DNA of 64,000 nt from JACCXM01 sp046328335 (GCA_046328335.1 JAXLWU010000028.1:1-64000), one strand, 5' to 3'. Shown: positions 8,660-17,643, numbered from the stretch's first letter. Notes: generated by a model from the letters alone, not told the origin. Numbers and translations are program-made.

Positions 8660-8677
8660 TATTGATGGATGTCAATA
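8660..8677. promoter_or_regulatory. Probable ArsR operator upstream of arsR
   Basis: Perfect inverted repeat TATTGA-N6-TCAATA, 20 bases before the arsR start codon. It is the better of the two matching sites, which suggests autoregulation. Confidence 0.8.
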
Positions 8678-8713
8678 CCATCCCATAGTGCCGCATGCCA
8701 TCGACTATGCTCA

Positions 8714-9151
8714 TTACGCCCGGGGTTCGTAGTCGCTCAACAATTTCACGAACGGTAACCGGCCAGCGAGTGCGCGGACCAAGCGGCGATCATCGGTCCA
8801 CAGGTGGCAGTCGAACTCCGTCGCGAGGGCGAGGTAATGCGCGTCGTAGGCCGCGGGCAGGCCAAACGCATATGAAAGCGCAAGTGCATGGCGATGGAGC
8901 CCAATCGGGTTGATCGTCTCGAGCGCATGTTCCAGGAAAATCTCGAGTCGCAAGGTCGCATGCGTCAATGTCAGCCCCTCAGGAGTTCGCGTGCGCCTGA
9001 AGAGCGTATTGGTGACTTCGATCGCCAGCAGCGGCGGCGCAATGATTGGTTCTCGCGCCGCAAGCGCATCCGCATACAGCGCGCGCGCCTGCTCGGCCAA
9101 CTCTTCCTGCAACACCCATTTGACCGCAACCGAGGCGTCAACGCAGATCAT
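8714..9151 (-). CDS. vapC: VapC-type PIN-domain toxin
   Basis: A 145-residue PIN-domain ribonuclease. Acidic active-site residues appear in order: Asp5 (ICVDAS), Glu near 45 (LLAIEVTN), Asp near 101 (AAYDAHYLALA) and Asp near 119 (LWTDDRRL). The start overlaps the stop of the upstream antitoxin-like gene by 4 bases (ATGA), indicating translational coupling. VapC toxins cleave specific tRNA or rRNA; the target here cannot be inferred. Confidence 0.92.
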   Translation of the reverse strand: MICVDASVAVKWVLQEELAEQARALYADALAAREPIIAPPLLAIEVTNTLFRRTRTPEGLTLTHATLRLEIFLEHALETINPIGLHRHALALSYAFGLPAAYDAHYLALATEFDCHLWTDDRRLVRALAGRLPFVKLLSDYEPRA

Positions 9152-9624
9152 TCTCCAGTCAGTTGCCGGGTTCGCTCGTCACGCATTTCATTGATGGTGA
9201 TCCAAGACGGTGGGAAGAGTTTGCCTCCCCGGCGCGCCAGGATCTCGTCGCTGAGTTGTCGCGCGTGCTTCATCGCTTCGAGACCCCGCTGCACCTCGTC
9301 TTCTGACAGCCGCCGACCCTTGAACTGCACACGGTTTGCCCTGCCCTCGGCACGGATTCTCTCCAGAAGAGCGTCGATGTCTGACTCGGACAGATCCCTT
9401 GTGTTGTCGTCAAGATCAATCTCGGGCGGAATGGGAGTAATCAGATTGACGACGTCGTTCCGTCGTAGGGCAACGCGGTGGGAACCGAGGTAGTAGGCGG
9501 GCACCTCGCCTGCGCGGATCCACCGCCGCACCGTCCCCGGCGCCACCCGCAAGAGGGTCGCGGCTTCCTTGACCGTGAGATAGTCGTCGTCGGGTGCGTG
9601 CAAGGGAGAAGGTCCTCCCGGCAT
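9148..9624 (-). CDS. Excisionase-type HTH protein, probable VapC partner
   Basis: A 158-residue protein. The N-terminal helix-turn-helix of MerR/excisionase type reads YLTVKEAATLLRVAPGTVRRWIRAGEVPAYYLGSHR (the hallmark is within residues 15-50). The C-terminal half is charged and helical and should be the toxin-binding part. It overlaps vapC by 4 bases. The arrangement fits an antitoxin with a DNA-binding domain that represses the operon, though the family is less common than AbrB or RHH VapB. Confidence 0.75.
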   Translation of the reverse strand: MPGGPSPLHAPDDDYLTVKEAATLLRVAPGTVRRWIRAGEVPAYYLGSHRVALRRNDVVNLITPIPPEIDLDDNTRDLSESDIDALLERIRAEGRANRVQFKGRRLSEDEVQRGLEAMKHARQLSDEILARRGGKLFPPSWITINEMRDERTRQLTGE

Positions 9625-9796
9625 TCAGGGTGGCAGGAGACCAGGACGTCCAGAAGTGCACACCAGTATACGGGGATACCCGTCGATCCTCTCTGAATCT
9701 GACATCGCCACCTGATATCGTGAGCGACGCGGCGATATAGTCCGCCATCTGCTGACGATCCATCCATCACTGACCGGCCTATGGAGAGGAGATTCG

Positions 9797-10405
9797 ATGC
9801 AATCGACCGCAACCGGCACTGGCGAGATCGATCGCCGCGATGGCGTCGCCTGGACGCGCCTGCTCTGGGTGGCGCCGCTCACCGTGATCGTCGCCCTGAT
9901 CGTGAACCTGGCGATCAAGACCATCCTGCAAGCCATCGACCCATCGCTGAACGACATGGGCCAACTGGGGCGGCCTCTGATCATCCTCACCCTGGAAGGA
10001 GCCATCCTGGCGGTGATCGTCTTCGCCCTGATGGTCTGGCTGGTGCCGCACCCGATCCGCTGGTATCGCATCGTCGCGGTCATCGCCCTGCTCATCAGCC
10101 TCATCCCCGATCTGCTCCTCGGGTTCGGCGGGGAGGCGCGGCGGATGGGATCGGGCATGGTCTCCCCCTTCACGCGCTTCGGGGCGCGGTTCTTCCCGGC
10201 GCCGCCGGCTGGCGGTCCCCCGCCCGCGGCTCCTTCGCCCGGCGATGTCCTGCCGGGGCTGCCGTGGGAGCGGGTGCTGATCCTGATGCTCCTCCATGCG
10301 GCGACGGCGATCGTCTGTATCGTGATGTTGACGACGCTGACGCGCGACCCCGCCGCTATTCGCGGGAGCCAGGGCGCAGGTTCAGGGTCGACCGGGTCTG
10401 ACTGA
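9797..10405 (+). CDS. Four-segment membrane protein (DUF6069-like)
   Basis: A 202-residue membrane protein starting at ATG 9797 behind GGAGAGGAGATT. Four hydrophobic segments lie at about 20-45, 58-82, 86-108 and 160-182, with a Pro/Ala/Gly-rich loop (residues 133-150) before the last. It resembles small Actinobacteria/Chloroflexota proteins annotated as DUF6069. Function unknown. Confidence 0.65.
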   Translation: MQSTATGTGEIDRRDGVAWTRLLWVAPLTVIVALIVNLAIKTILQAIDPSLNDMGQLGRPLIILTLEGAILAVIVFALMVWLVPHPIRWYRIVAVIALLISLIPDLLLGFGGEARRMGSGMVSPFTRFGARFFPAPPAGGPPPAAPSPGDVLPGLPWERVLILMLLHAATAIVCIVMLTTLTRDPAAIRGSQGAGSGSTGSD

Positions 10406-10634
10406 TCCCGGTTCTCTCCCCGTTCATTGCCGTTTGCGCCATCGCCAGATTTTATGGTAGAGTCTCTGGACGACAGGGATGCGCGGGTTCGCCGCGCGAC
10501 AGTACGCCTTCTTCCCCTCCCAACGCGACGCGGGGGAACGCCGAGCCGTACTGACCGGCTCGGGCCGTTTCCCTCCAGGGCGATAGGTTCGCCCTCTATC
10601 ATGCTGCGTCGCGCGAGAGGACTGTTTTTCCTTC

Positions 10635-11987
10635 ATGTCTGTTGCCACATTGACCCGGCCCGAGGAAGCGACTGCCTCGTTCGGGGAGTTCCGGCTGAGC
10701 GACGCGTCGTTGCGCGTGCTCGCCGCTATGGACATTACGACACCGACGCCAATCCAGGCCCAGGTGTTGCCGTTGCTGCTCGATGGCCACGATGTCATCG
10801 GTCAGGCGCGTACCGGATCCGGCAAGACGCTGGCCTTTGCCCTGCCCCTGATCGAGGTGGTCGATCCACGTCTGCGCGCCGTGCAGGCCGTGGTCCTCAC
10901 TCCCACCCGCGAACTCGCGGTGCAGGTCGCCGGGGTGGTCGATCAACTCGGCGCCGCCCGCGGCGTGAAAACGCTGATGATCTCCGGCGGCCGCGCCTTC
11001 GGGCCGCAGCGGGATGAACTGAAGCGGGGCGTTCACGTGGTGGTCGGTACGCCCGGCCGCGTGCTCGACCTGCTCAATCAGGGCGCCCTCTGGCTCGACC
11101 GGGTGCGCTTCCTGGTTCTCGACGAAGCGGACGAAATGCTCGATCGCGGCTTTGCTCCCGATGTCGAGAAGATCATCGCCCGCACCACACCGGACCGGCA
11201 GACGGCGCTCTTCTCCGCGACCGTCCCCGCTTGGGTGACGCAGACCGCGGCCAAGCACCTGCACGATCCGCGCACGGTCGCTATCGCCACGCGCCCGGAA
11301 GAAGTCGCCCAGATCGAGCACCTCGCCTTCGAGATCGGCGGCACCGACAAGATGGCCGTGCTGGAAGACCTGCTCGATCACCGCGGCGATGGCTCGGTGA
11401 TCGTCTTCGGCCGCACCAAGCATGGCGTCAACAAGATGGCCAAGAAGCTGCAGGCCGCCGGGTATCCGGTGATGGCGCTGCAGGGGAATCTCTCCCAGAA
11501 TGCGCGTGACCGCGTGATGGAAGATTTCCGCTCTGGCGCGGTGCCGATCCTGGTGGCGACGAATGTCGCCGCGCGGGGCCTGGACGTCAGTCATGTCGAG
11601 CAGGTGATCAACGTCGAGCTGCCGGAATCGCCGGAACTGCTGACCCACCGTATCGGACGCACCGGGCGAATGGGACGGCAGGGCCAGGCGATCACCCTGC
11701 TCGGTCCGGACGATCTCGTCAAGTGGCGGCGACTGGAGCGCGGCTTTACCCGTCCCATCCGGCGCGCGCCGTGGCGGGGCGCCGCCGCGCTGGACGCCGC
11801 TGCCGCTCCCGCGAGCAACGGGAACGGCCATGGCGCGGTTCATGTCGCCGAGCCAGTTCCGGCCCGTCCCGCGGCGCGCACGGCTCGCCCGGCATCCAGC
11901 CGTCCTGCCGCGCCGTCCAACGGGCGCACCTCCAGCCGGCCGCGCGCAGGACGCCGCGCCGCGCCCCGAGCGTCCCGCCCGCAATGA
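10635..11987 (+). CDS. DEAD-box ATP-dependent RNA helicase
   Basis: A 450-residue RNA helicase. In order: Q-motif TPTPIQAQ (37-44), Walker A ARTGSGKT (58-65), PTRELAVQ, TPGRVLDLL, DEAD (163-166), SAT (194-196), VIVFGRTKHG, TNVAARGLDV and HRIGRTGRMG. The last 70 residues are basic, Ala/Arg/Pro-rich and probably RNA-binding. A leader of about 200 bases upstream fits the regulated leaders seen on such genes. The reading frame stops at 11985, but coding-like sequence continues beyond it (see next entry), so the annotated C-terminus may be an artefact. Confidence 0.93.
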   Translation: MSVATLTRPEEATASFGEFRLSDASLRVLAAMDITTPTPIQAQVLPLLLDGHDVIGQARTGSGKTLAFALPLIEVVDPRLRAVQAVVLTPTRELAVQVAGVVDQLGAARGVKTLMISGGRAFGPQRDELKRGVHVVVGTPGRVLDLLNQGALWLDRVRFLVLDEADEMLDRGFAPDVEKIIARTTPDRQTALFSATVPAWVTQTAAKHLHDPRTVAIATRPEEVAQIEHLAFEIGGTDKMAVLEDLLDHRGDGSVIVFGRTKHGVNKMAKKLQAAGYPVMALQGNLSQNARDRVMEDFRSGAVPILVATNVAARGLDVSHVEQVINVELPESPELLTHRIGRTGRMGRQGQAITLLGPDDLVKWRRLERGFTRPIRRAPWRGAAALDAAAAPASNGNGHGAVHVAEPVPARPAARTARPASSRPAAPSNGRTSSRPRAGRRAAPRASRPQ

Positions 11988-12272
11988 GGAACCGGAACTC
12001 GACGGCCGCGAGCTGCTGCGCCGCTATGGCCGCGATCCGCGCCGTCCCGCCTGGGAAGCGGAGAGTCACGGGCAGACCGCGCGGGGCGAGATGGCCACGA
12101 CTGCCGGCGCCGCGAGTCTCGCCCACGCCGGAGTCACGAGTCGATCTGCGCCGAATGCGGCCAGACCGCCACGACCCGGTTCCGCCCCGATCCCGCGCGG
12201 CCGGTCTACTGCGACGATTGCTATCGTGACCGGCGCGGCGCCAGTCGGGTTGCCGCGGCCACGGCGAACTAA
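11988..12272 (+). pseudogene. Frame-disrupted zinc-ribbon tail of the helicase
   Basis: Directly after the helicase stop, codon-like sequence continues. Around 11950-12080 the +1 frame reads NEEPELDGRELLRRYGRD with strongly GC-biased third positions. From about 12135 the helicase frame again reads ICAECGQTATTRFRPDP and VYCDDCYRDRR, a CxxC-x(17)-CxxC zinc ribbon ending at TAA 12270. Zinc ribbons of this kind are familiar as C-terminal tails in this lineage. Two frame changes separate it from the helicase core: either decay or assembly indels. Confidence 0.55.
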
Positions 12273-12308
12273 TCGCGCCGACTCCCACCGCGAATCTCCC
12301 GGATGAGT

Positions 12309-12349
12309 CAGGGGCCTGTCGATCATGTCAGTCGATCGACAGGCCCCTG
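12309..12349. terminator. Intrinsic terminator-like hairpin
   Basis: Perfect 16-base stem (CAGGGGCCTGTCGATC and its complement) with a 9-base loop, followed by TTGTTC. It lies after the helicase and zinc-ribbon region. Confidence 0.8.
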
Positions 12350-12446
12350 TTGTTCATGTGCCACGAACGGGCTGCCGGCCTGGACTGGTCGCCAGGGGAT
12401 TCACTGTGTCACCATCGCGCCGTCGCGCCGCGGAAAGAGGCAGAGC

Positions 12447-13340
12447 ATGGGCCAGGGTACCGAACTTCCCGACTTCGATCGTCAGTGGGATTACGACCGA
12501 CCGGACGCCACCGAGCAAATCTTTCGCGATCTCCTCTCGGCGGCTGGGGACGCCGCGGATGCCTCCTGGCGGCTGGAACTGCTGACCCAGATCGCCCGTG
12601 CCCAGGGATTACAGCGCCGCTTCGCCGACGCGCATGCCACCCTCGATGCGGTCGAGCCGGCGCTGCCTGAGCAACCACCCCGCGTGCGCATGCGCTACCT
12701 GCTTGAGCGAGGGCGCGTCTTCACCTCCTCCGGTGAACCAGAAGCCGCGGTGCCGCTCTTTAGTGAGGCATGGCAATTGGGATGCGCGCATGGCGAGGAC
12801 CATCTGGCGGTGGATGCCACGCACATGCTCGGCATCGCCGCTCCTGCTGTGGAGCGCTTGGCGTGGAACGAGCGGGCGCTGGCGCTGGCCGAACGCTCGG
12901 ATCAACCGGGTGCGCGGCGCTGGATCGGCTCGCTCCTCAACAACATCGGCTGGACGTATCACGACCTGGGACGCTACGACAACGCGCTCGCGCTCTTCAC
13001 GCGGGCGGTGGACTGGCGGGAACGCGAGGGCAAACCGAACGACATTCGCATCGCCCATTGGTGTGTCGCGCGCACGCTGCGCTCGCTCGGGCGCGTACCC
13101 GAGGCGCTTGCCCTGCAACAGAACCTGCGCGACCAATTGGGGGCGACCGGTGCGCGCGACGGCTATGTCGACGAGGAGATCGCCGAGTGTCTCCTCCTGC
13201 TCGGCCGCAACGAGGAAGCGCGAACACATGCCGGCGCTGCTCACGCGACGCTTTCCACGGATCCCTGGCTGGTCGCCAACGAACCCGCCCGTTTGCAACG
13301 CCTGCAGGCCCTTGGTGACGGCCGGTTCAGCAAAATCTAA
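12447..13340 (+). CDS. Tetratricopeptide-repeat protein
   Basis: A 297-residue soluble protein starting at ATG 12447, with a GGAAAGAGG-type site upstream. TPR-like helical pairs cover most of it. The clearest repeat is LLNNIGWTYHDLGRYDNALALFTRAVDWRE around residues 170-200; others are near RFADAHATLDAVEPALP and LGRVPEALALQ. There is no signal peptide. Such proteins act as protein-protein adaptors. No enzymatic domain is seen and the partner is unknown. It stands alone after a strong terminator. Confidence 0.85.
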   Translation: MGQGTELPDFDRQWDYDRPDATEQIFRDLLSAAGDAADASWRLELLTQIARAQGLQRRFADAHATLDAVEPALPEQPPRVRMRYLLERGRVFTSSGEPEAAVPLFSEAWQLGCAHGEDHLAVDATHMLGIAAPAVERLAWNERALALAERSDQPGARRWIGSLLNNIGWTYHDLGRYDNALALFTRAVDWREREGKPNDIRIAHWCVARTLRSLGRVPEALALQQNLRDQLGATGARDGYVDEEIAECLLLLGRNEEARTHAGAAHATLSTDPWLVANEPARLQRLQALGDGRFSKI

Positions 13341-13548
13341 CCTCATTGCGCGGTGGGTCCCATCCGTAATTCGCTGGAGTGAGTCACCGCACTTCAATTT
13401 GCGTTTATGATAAACGTGCCATCAATAGTCGAGCGTCATTACTCGTTGCGATACGGCGCTGCTGATGCTCTTGGCCAGCATGGTTGCAGGAGATTCCTGA
13501 TCAGGAACGCACGGGCTGTACTGGGCGTAGGTGAGGGAGGGGAGCCAG

Positions 13549-14058
13549 GTGGATATCGACGGTCTTCTGCGGGCATGCACCGTGAGCGGCACCCGGCGCA
13601 CCATTCTGGCCGCGCTGGGCGGCATTGGTCTGGCCGGAGCAGGCACCATCGAGCCCGCCCAGGGGAAGAAGAAAAAGAAGCGCTGCCGTAGTACCCAGAT
13701 CAAGTGCGGCAAGAAATGCTGCGTTTCCGGGCAGACGTGCTGCGGCAATGTCTGTATTACCGCCGACCGCTGTTGCGCCAATGGGGTTCCTGACGCCTGC
13801 AACGCGGGACAGACTTGTAGTGGAGGCACGTGCGGTTGTCCCAGTGCGGCGTGTAGCCAGGCAACCAATCCCATCGATCCCCAAAAGGGCTGCTTCTGCG
13901 ACACCGCCACCGGAATCGGGGCGGTCTGCATGGCCGAAATCTCCTGCACTGGCTCAACCCCATGCTCCGCAAATGGTGGCTGTCCATCCGGTCAGGTCTG
14001 CCAGACCCTGGGCTGTGGCAACAACCCGACCTGCGTTCCAGTCTGCGCCCTGTCCTGA
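13549..14058 (+). CDS. Exported Cys-rich protein with shared N-terminal module
   Basis: A 169-residue protein. Start GTG 13549 is preferred because it places V-D-I-D-G-L-L-R-A at the N-terminus like the other family members and has GGAGGGGAG just upstream. A TRR motif (about 14-16) precedes a hydrophobic stretch ending near AQG, then KKKKKR. The mature part has about 24 cysteines, with KCGKKCC, QTCCGNVC, DRCC and QTCSGGTCGCP motifs suggesting a disulfide-knotted domain. A strong terminator follows at 14134-14169. Function unknown. Confidence 0.8.
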   Translation: MDIDGLLRACTVSGTRRTILAALGGIGLAGAGTIEPAQGKKKKKRCRSTQIKCGKKCCVSGQTCCGNVCITADRCCANGVPDACNAGQTCSGGTCGCPSAACSQATNPIDPQKGCFCDTATGIGAVCMAEISCTGSTPCSANGGCPSGQVCQTLGCGNNPTCVPVCALS

Positions 14059-14133
14059 GCATGTGCATATGGGCGTGAAGCGGTGGCAAGATACGGTCGC
14101 CCCCGGCGTGAGATGATCCTGAACGAGGACGAC

Positions 14134-14169
14134 ACGGACCGGGAGCGCTTCCCGGCGCTCCCGGTCCGT
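14134..14169. terminator. Terminator-like hairpin
   Basis: Perfect 15-base GC-rich stem (ACGGACCGGGAGCGC and its complement) with a 6-base loop, 75 bases after the Cys-rich gene and just ahead of the insertion element. Confidence 0.8.
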
Positions 14170-14186
14170 GCGTTGCGCCAGCATCG

Positions 14187-14870
14187 CTAGAGCCTGTTAT
14201 GGACTTGGGACACTGGAGGCATGGAAAGTCAAGTGCTCCCCCGCACGCCCTACCCGACGGACGTGAGCGACGAGCAGTGGGCCTTCGTCGCGCCGTACCT
14301 GACCCTGATGGCGGAAGACGTCCCGCAACGCCGCCACGCGCTGCGGGAGGTGTTCAACGCCGTGCGCTGGATCGTCCACACCGGTGCCCCCTGGCGCTAC
14401 CTGCCCGGCGACTTCCCGCCCTGGCCGGCGGTCCATCAACAGACCCACCGTTGGATCGACGCCGGGGTGTTTGCGGCGATGGGGCATGACCTGCGGGTGT
14501 TGCGGCGCTGGAGCGAGCGACCAGATGCCCCAGCCGCGGGTGGCCACCTTCGACAGTCGCACCATCCAATCCACCCCCGAGAGCGATGTGGGGGCGGGCC
14601 GGGACGGGCGCAAGCGGCGCAAGATGCACGCCGCCGTCGACACCCTCGGGCATCTGCTGGCGCTCATCATCACCCCGGCGAATGCCCAGGACCTGCTGCC
14701 GCGGCGCTGGGTGGTGGAGCGCTCCTTCGTCTGGACCGCCCGCTTCTGGCGGTTGGCACGGGACTACGAGCAGTTGCCGGAGACCGTGGTGGGGTTGGAT
14801 TTCCTGGCCTTCGCCTGCCTGCTCCATCGCCTCATCCCGCTCCTCGTCGATAGTCCATAACAGGCTCTAG
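14187..14870 (+). mobile_element. IS5-like insertion element, internally deleted
   Basis: Bounded by perfect 19-base inverted repeats (CTAGAGCCTGTTATGGACT at 14187-14205 and its complement at 14852-14870). The outer CTAG on both sides may be the 4-base target duplication typical of IS5-group elements, leaving 14191-14866 as the element. At about 680 bases it is shorter than intact relatives because the transposase is both frameshifted and deleted. The ends look intact, so it could still be mobilised in trans. Confidence 0.88.
14221..14860 (+). pseudogene. IS5-family transposase, frameshifted and deleted
   Basis: The first frame (from ATG 14221) gives the N-terminal IS5-type region: YPTDVSDEQWAFVAPYL, ALREVFNAVRWIVHTG and WRYLPGDFPPW. 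Near 14510 the coding frame changes. The second frame continues with VATFDSRTIQSTPES, GRKRRKMHAAVDTLG and LLALIITPANAQD, then jumps straight to LPRRWVVERSFVWTARFWRL. The expected stretch between (about 60-70 residues including a catalytic acid) is missing. The protein cannot be active. Confidence 0.88.
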
Positions 14871-14875
14871 GCACT

Positions 14876-15688
14876 TTATGACAGCACCAGGGTGAACCAG
14901 ATCAGCCCCACTGTCACGGCGAAGATCTGACTCTCTGCGAGCGCGATCCAATGGCTGTTTCGACGTAGCCACGCTCGCGATCCCGCATGGCCGTGGTTGA
15001 CGAGGAGACCCAGATGGAGGGCAAACGCGAAGGCAGCGAGGCCAAGAGCGACGAAGGTGAACGGGAGGGCGCCGCCGGAGGGCCATAGCGGGGGCCAGAC
15101 AAGAGCGGCTCCCAGACGATAAAGGGCGGGCAGGGTGATGCCGATGACGGGCAGGATGAGGCACGCCCGCGTGTTGGCCAGAGTGAGGCGATGTGCTACG
15201 AATGCGACCCACGCCGCCGAAGAGAACACCATGACCAGTTGCACCCAGACGAATATTTCGGCGAGCGACGCCAGCCCGATCATCGTCGTCAACGGCACCA
15301 GAGCGAGCCAGGTGATGGAGACGCCGAGGCTGTTGACCATGTTGCCCTGCACGAGCATCAGAGCATGAGCGACCGCGTCCTCGGCTTGGGAGAAATTGGG
15401 GGTCGAGCCGGCGATAAAGGTGGCAGTCACATGGACGAGGAAGGCGACCAGCATCATCCCGAACACTGTGGCGAACGTGGCGGATGTGCGGGCCGTGTCG
15501 AGGCCGGCGATGAAGATGGCAGCAGTCAAGCTGAAGCCAGCATAGGTGCCGGCGGCGCCAGAGTAGGAGCCGCCCAGTTTCGGCAGGTCCCACAAGGGCG
15601 GGCTCGGCGCCGCTCGCGGGGTCCAGCCGATGGCCACGGCAATGGCAGCGCTGGCAACCAGCACGAAAATTGCGGCAACGACCCACAT
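14876..15688 (-). CDS. Multi-pass membrane protein of unknown function
   Basis: A 270-residue protein with about seven to eight hydrophobic segments, beginning MWVVAAIFVLVASAAIAVAIG. Cytoplasmic/periplasmic loops are short and there are no cofactor motifs. The insertion element ends only 6 bases after its stop, so any native terminator was displaced. It lies downstream of the flavoprotein gene on the same strand with a gap of about 140 bases, possibly one transcript. Family not recognised. Confidence 0.65.
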   Translation of the reverse strand: MWVVAAIFVLVASAAIAVAIGWTPRAAPSPPLWDLPKLGGSYSGAAGTYAGFSLTAAIFIAGLDTARTSATFATVFGMMLVAFLVHVTATFIAGSTPNFSQAEDAVAHALMLVQGNMVNSLGVSITWLALVPLTTMIGLASLAEIFVWVQLVMVFSSAAWVAFVAHRLTLANTRACLILPVIGITLPALYRLGAALVWPPLWPSGGALPFTFVALGLAAFAFALHLGLLVNHGHAGSRAWLRRNSHWIALAESQIFAVTVGLIWFTLVLS

Positions 15689-15828
15689 GGTTGCCTCCTG
15701 GCGCCGATCGAGCAGGAACCAGATGCAGCGGGCGAACGGAGGAAGTACCGCTACCGCCTAGTTCCTGGAGCGTGCGGCGGGTGCTAGCGGCACCCGCCGC
15801 GTCGCGGCTGTCACGCGGGATGTCGGCC

Positions 15829-17544
15829 TCAGGGCGCGCCAGGAGCGGACACGGCCGGAGCGGGCGTCCGCAGTTCCGAGGCGAAATCCTCCAGGTAGTC
15901 GTGGGCGGAGCGGATGGCGAGCGCGCCCTCGCCGACCGCGGACGCAACCCGGTTCATCGCCCCGTGGCGCACGTCGCCGGCGGCGAACACGCCCGGCAAG
16001 CTCGTCTCCAGGGCGCGCGGCAGCCGCTCCAGCGGCCACGACCCGATTCCTGGGCCGTCGACGATCTCGCGTCCTGTCAGCACGAACCCTCGCTCGTCCC
16101 GCGCCACGGTGGGCGGGAGCCAGTCCGTGTGCGGCTCGCCGCCGATCTCGACGAAGAGGGCGGCACCCGGCACGTGCTCCCGTTCACCGCTCGCGCCGTC
16201 CTTGAGCACTAGGCCGCGCAGACGGCGCCCGCCGACGGCGTCGACCACGCGAGTATTGAGGCGCACGGCGACGTTCTCCGCGGCCTGTAGACTCTGCACC
16301 AGATAGTCCGACATGCCGGGCACCAGGGCATTGCCGCGGACCAGGAGGGTGACTCGCGCGGCGTACTTCGCCAGGTGCAGCGTCGCCTGCGCGGCGGCAT
16401 TGCCGCCGCCGACCACAAAGATCTCTTCGCCCGCCAAGACCTCTGCTTCGGCGGCGGTGGCCCCGTAGAAGACCCCGCGGCCGGCGAGGGGCTCGGCGGT
16501 GGGAACGTCGAGCTGCCGCTCGGCGACGCCACCGGTCACGACCACGGCCCTGCTGCGGAGAGTGGTTCCATTGTCGAAGGTCAGGACGTGGTCCTCGCCA
16601 TCGCTTCGCAGCTCGACGGCGCGGCGCATGAAGACGAACCGCGCCCCGAAGAGGAGCGCCTGAAAGTACGAGCGGGTGGTCAGTTCGCGGCCGCTCAGCC
16701 CGCGCGGGAAGCCGAGGTAGTTGAGGATCAGGTTGCTGGTGGCCGCCTGCCCGCCGAGCGCAGCTGCTTCCACCACCACCGTCCGCAACCCCTCGGATGC
16801 GCCGTAGACGGCGGCCGCCAGCCCGGCCGGCCCGGCCCCGATGATGGCGACATCGGCACCGCCTGCGGGAGGCTGAGTGGCGACCCCGATGACTTCGGCC
16901 AGCGCTTCGTTCGATGGGTTCGCCAGCACCGTCCCGCTGCGGTGGATGACGACGGGAAGCTGATCCTCGCGCAGACCGTACTTCGCCACCAGCTCCCGGC
17001 CGCGTGACGAGTCGGCCGCGTACGAACCGTACGGGACGCCGCTGCGCTCCAGGATGTCCCGCAGCTCATGCCCGCGCGGCCCCCACTGGCGATCGACGAT
17101 GGTGATCGCTTCGTCGTGCGGGCGGTGCTCCCGCGTCCAGATGCTGAGTTGCTCGGATATCGTCGGGTAGACCCATTCTTCGGGCGAGACCCACGGCTCG
17201 ATGATCTGGAAATCGAGATGCCCAAACAGCATCGCCCGCCGGATGGGAACGGTCAGGCCGCCGGGTCCGGGGGCCACGAGTATGCCGCGCCGGGCGGTCC
17301 GGCACAGATCGTCCGCTTGGTCGAGGAAGTCGATGCCGGTCATCTCCGGCAAGCGTTGGCTGGCCAGGACGATCGTCACCTCTCCGTCGGCGGCCAGTAT
17401 CTCCCCCAGTGTGGCGAGACCGTGCGTTGCGGACTGGGCGGCGATGACCCGGTAGTCGGCGCCGAAGCGCCGCTCCAGGTCACGCGAGAGCCTTTCCAGC
17501 GTCGATGCGTCCTCGGCGACGGTGAGGATCACCAGTGCGTTCAT
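15829..17544 (-). CDS. Thioredoxin-reductase-like flavoprotein with N-terminal regulatory domains
   Basis: A 571-residue protein. Start ATG 17544 is chosen for the GAGGGA site 6 bases upstream. Residues 1-135 resemble a receiver domain (LVILTVAEDA, IVLASQRLPEMTGIDFL). Residues 146-216 resemble a glutaredoxin/thioredoxin-like domain (ITIVDRQWGPRGHELRDIL) without a Cys pair. Residues 230-565 are a TrxB-type FAD/NADPH module (VAIIGAGPAG 232-241, VVGGGNAAAQA 378-388, GVFAAGDVRH). Where TrxB carries CxxC, this protein reads YGATAAEAEV (361-370), so it should not reduce disulfides as TrxB does. NADPH oxidase or peroxide-related roles are possible. Confidence 0.85.
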   Translation of the reverse strand: MNALVILTVAEDASTLERLSRDLERRFGADYRVIAAQSATHGLATLGEILAADGEVTIVLASQRLPEMTGIDFLDQADDLCRTARRGILVAPGPGGLTVPIRRAMLFGHLDFQIIEPWVSPEEWVYPTISEQLSIWTREHRPHDEAITIVDRQWGPRGHELRDILERSGVPYGSYAADSSRGRELVAKYGLREDQLPVVIHRSGTVLANPSNEALAEVIGVATQPPAGGADVAIIGAGPAGLAAAVYGASEGLRTVVVEAAALGGQAATSNLILNYLGFPRGLSGRELTTRSYFQALLFGARFVFMRRAVELRSDGEDHVLTFDNGTTLRSRAVVVTGGVAERQLDVPTAEPLAGRGVFYGATAAEAEVLAGEEIFVVGGGNAAAQATLHLAKYAARVTLLVRGNALVPGMSDYLVQSLQAAENVAVRLNTRVVDAVGGRRLRGLVLKDGASGEREHVPGAALFVEIGGEPHTDWLPPTVARDERGFVLTGREIVDGPGIGSWPLERLPRALETSLPGVFAAGDVRHGAMNRVASAVGEGALAIRSAHDYLEDFASELRTPAPAVSAPGAP

Positions 17545-17643
17545 GATCATTCCCTCGCATGTACGGACGTGCATCAGGGACACCGAACGTTCCGTGCCGG
17601 TCGCCAACTCGACCGGGAGCGCGCTGGGTCACGGGAGACGGTG

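Noticed and set aside
10599..11984. Long open frame antisense to the DEAD-box helicase
   Set aside because: Its translation is Arg/Gly/His-rich without domains and mirrors the helicase codons. The plus strand carries all helicase motifs.
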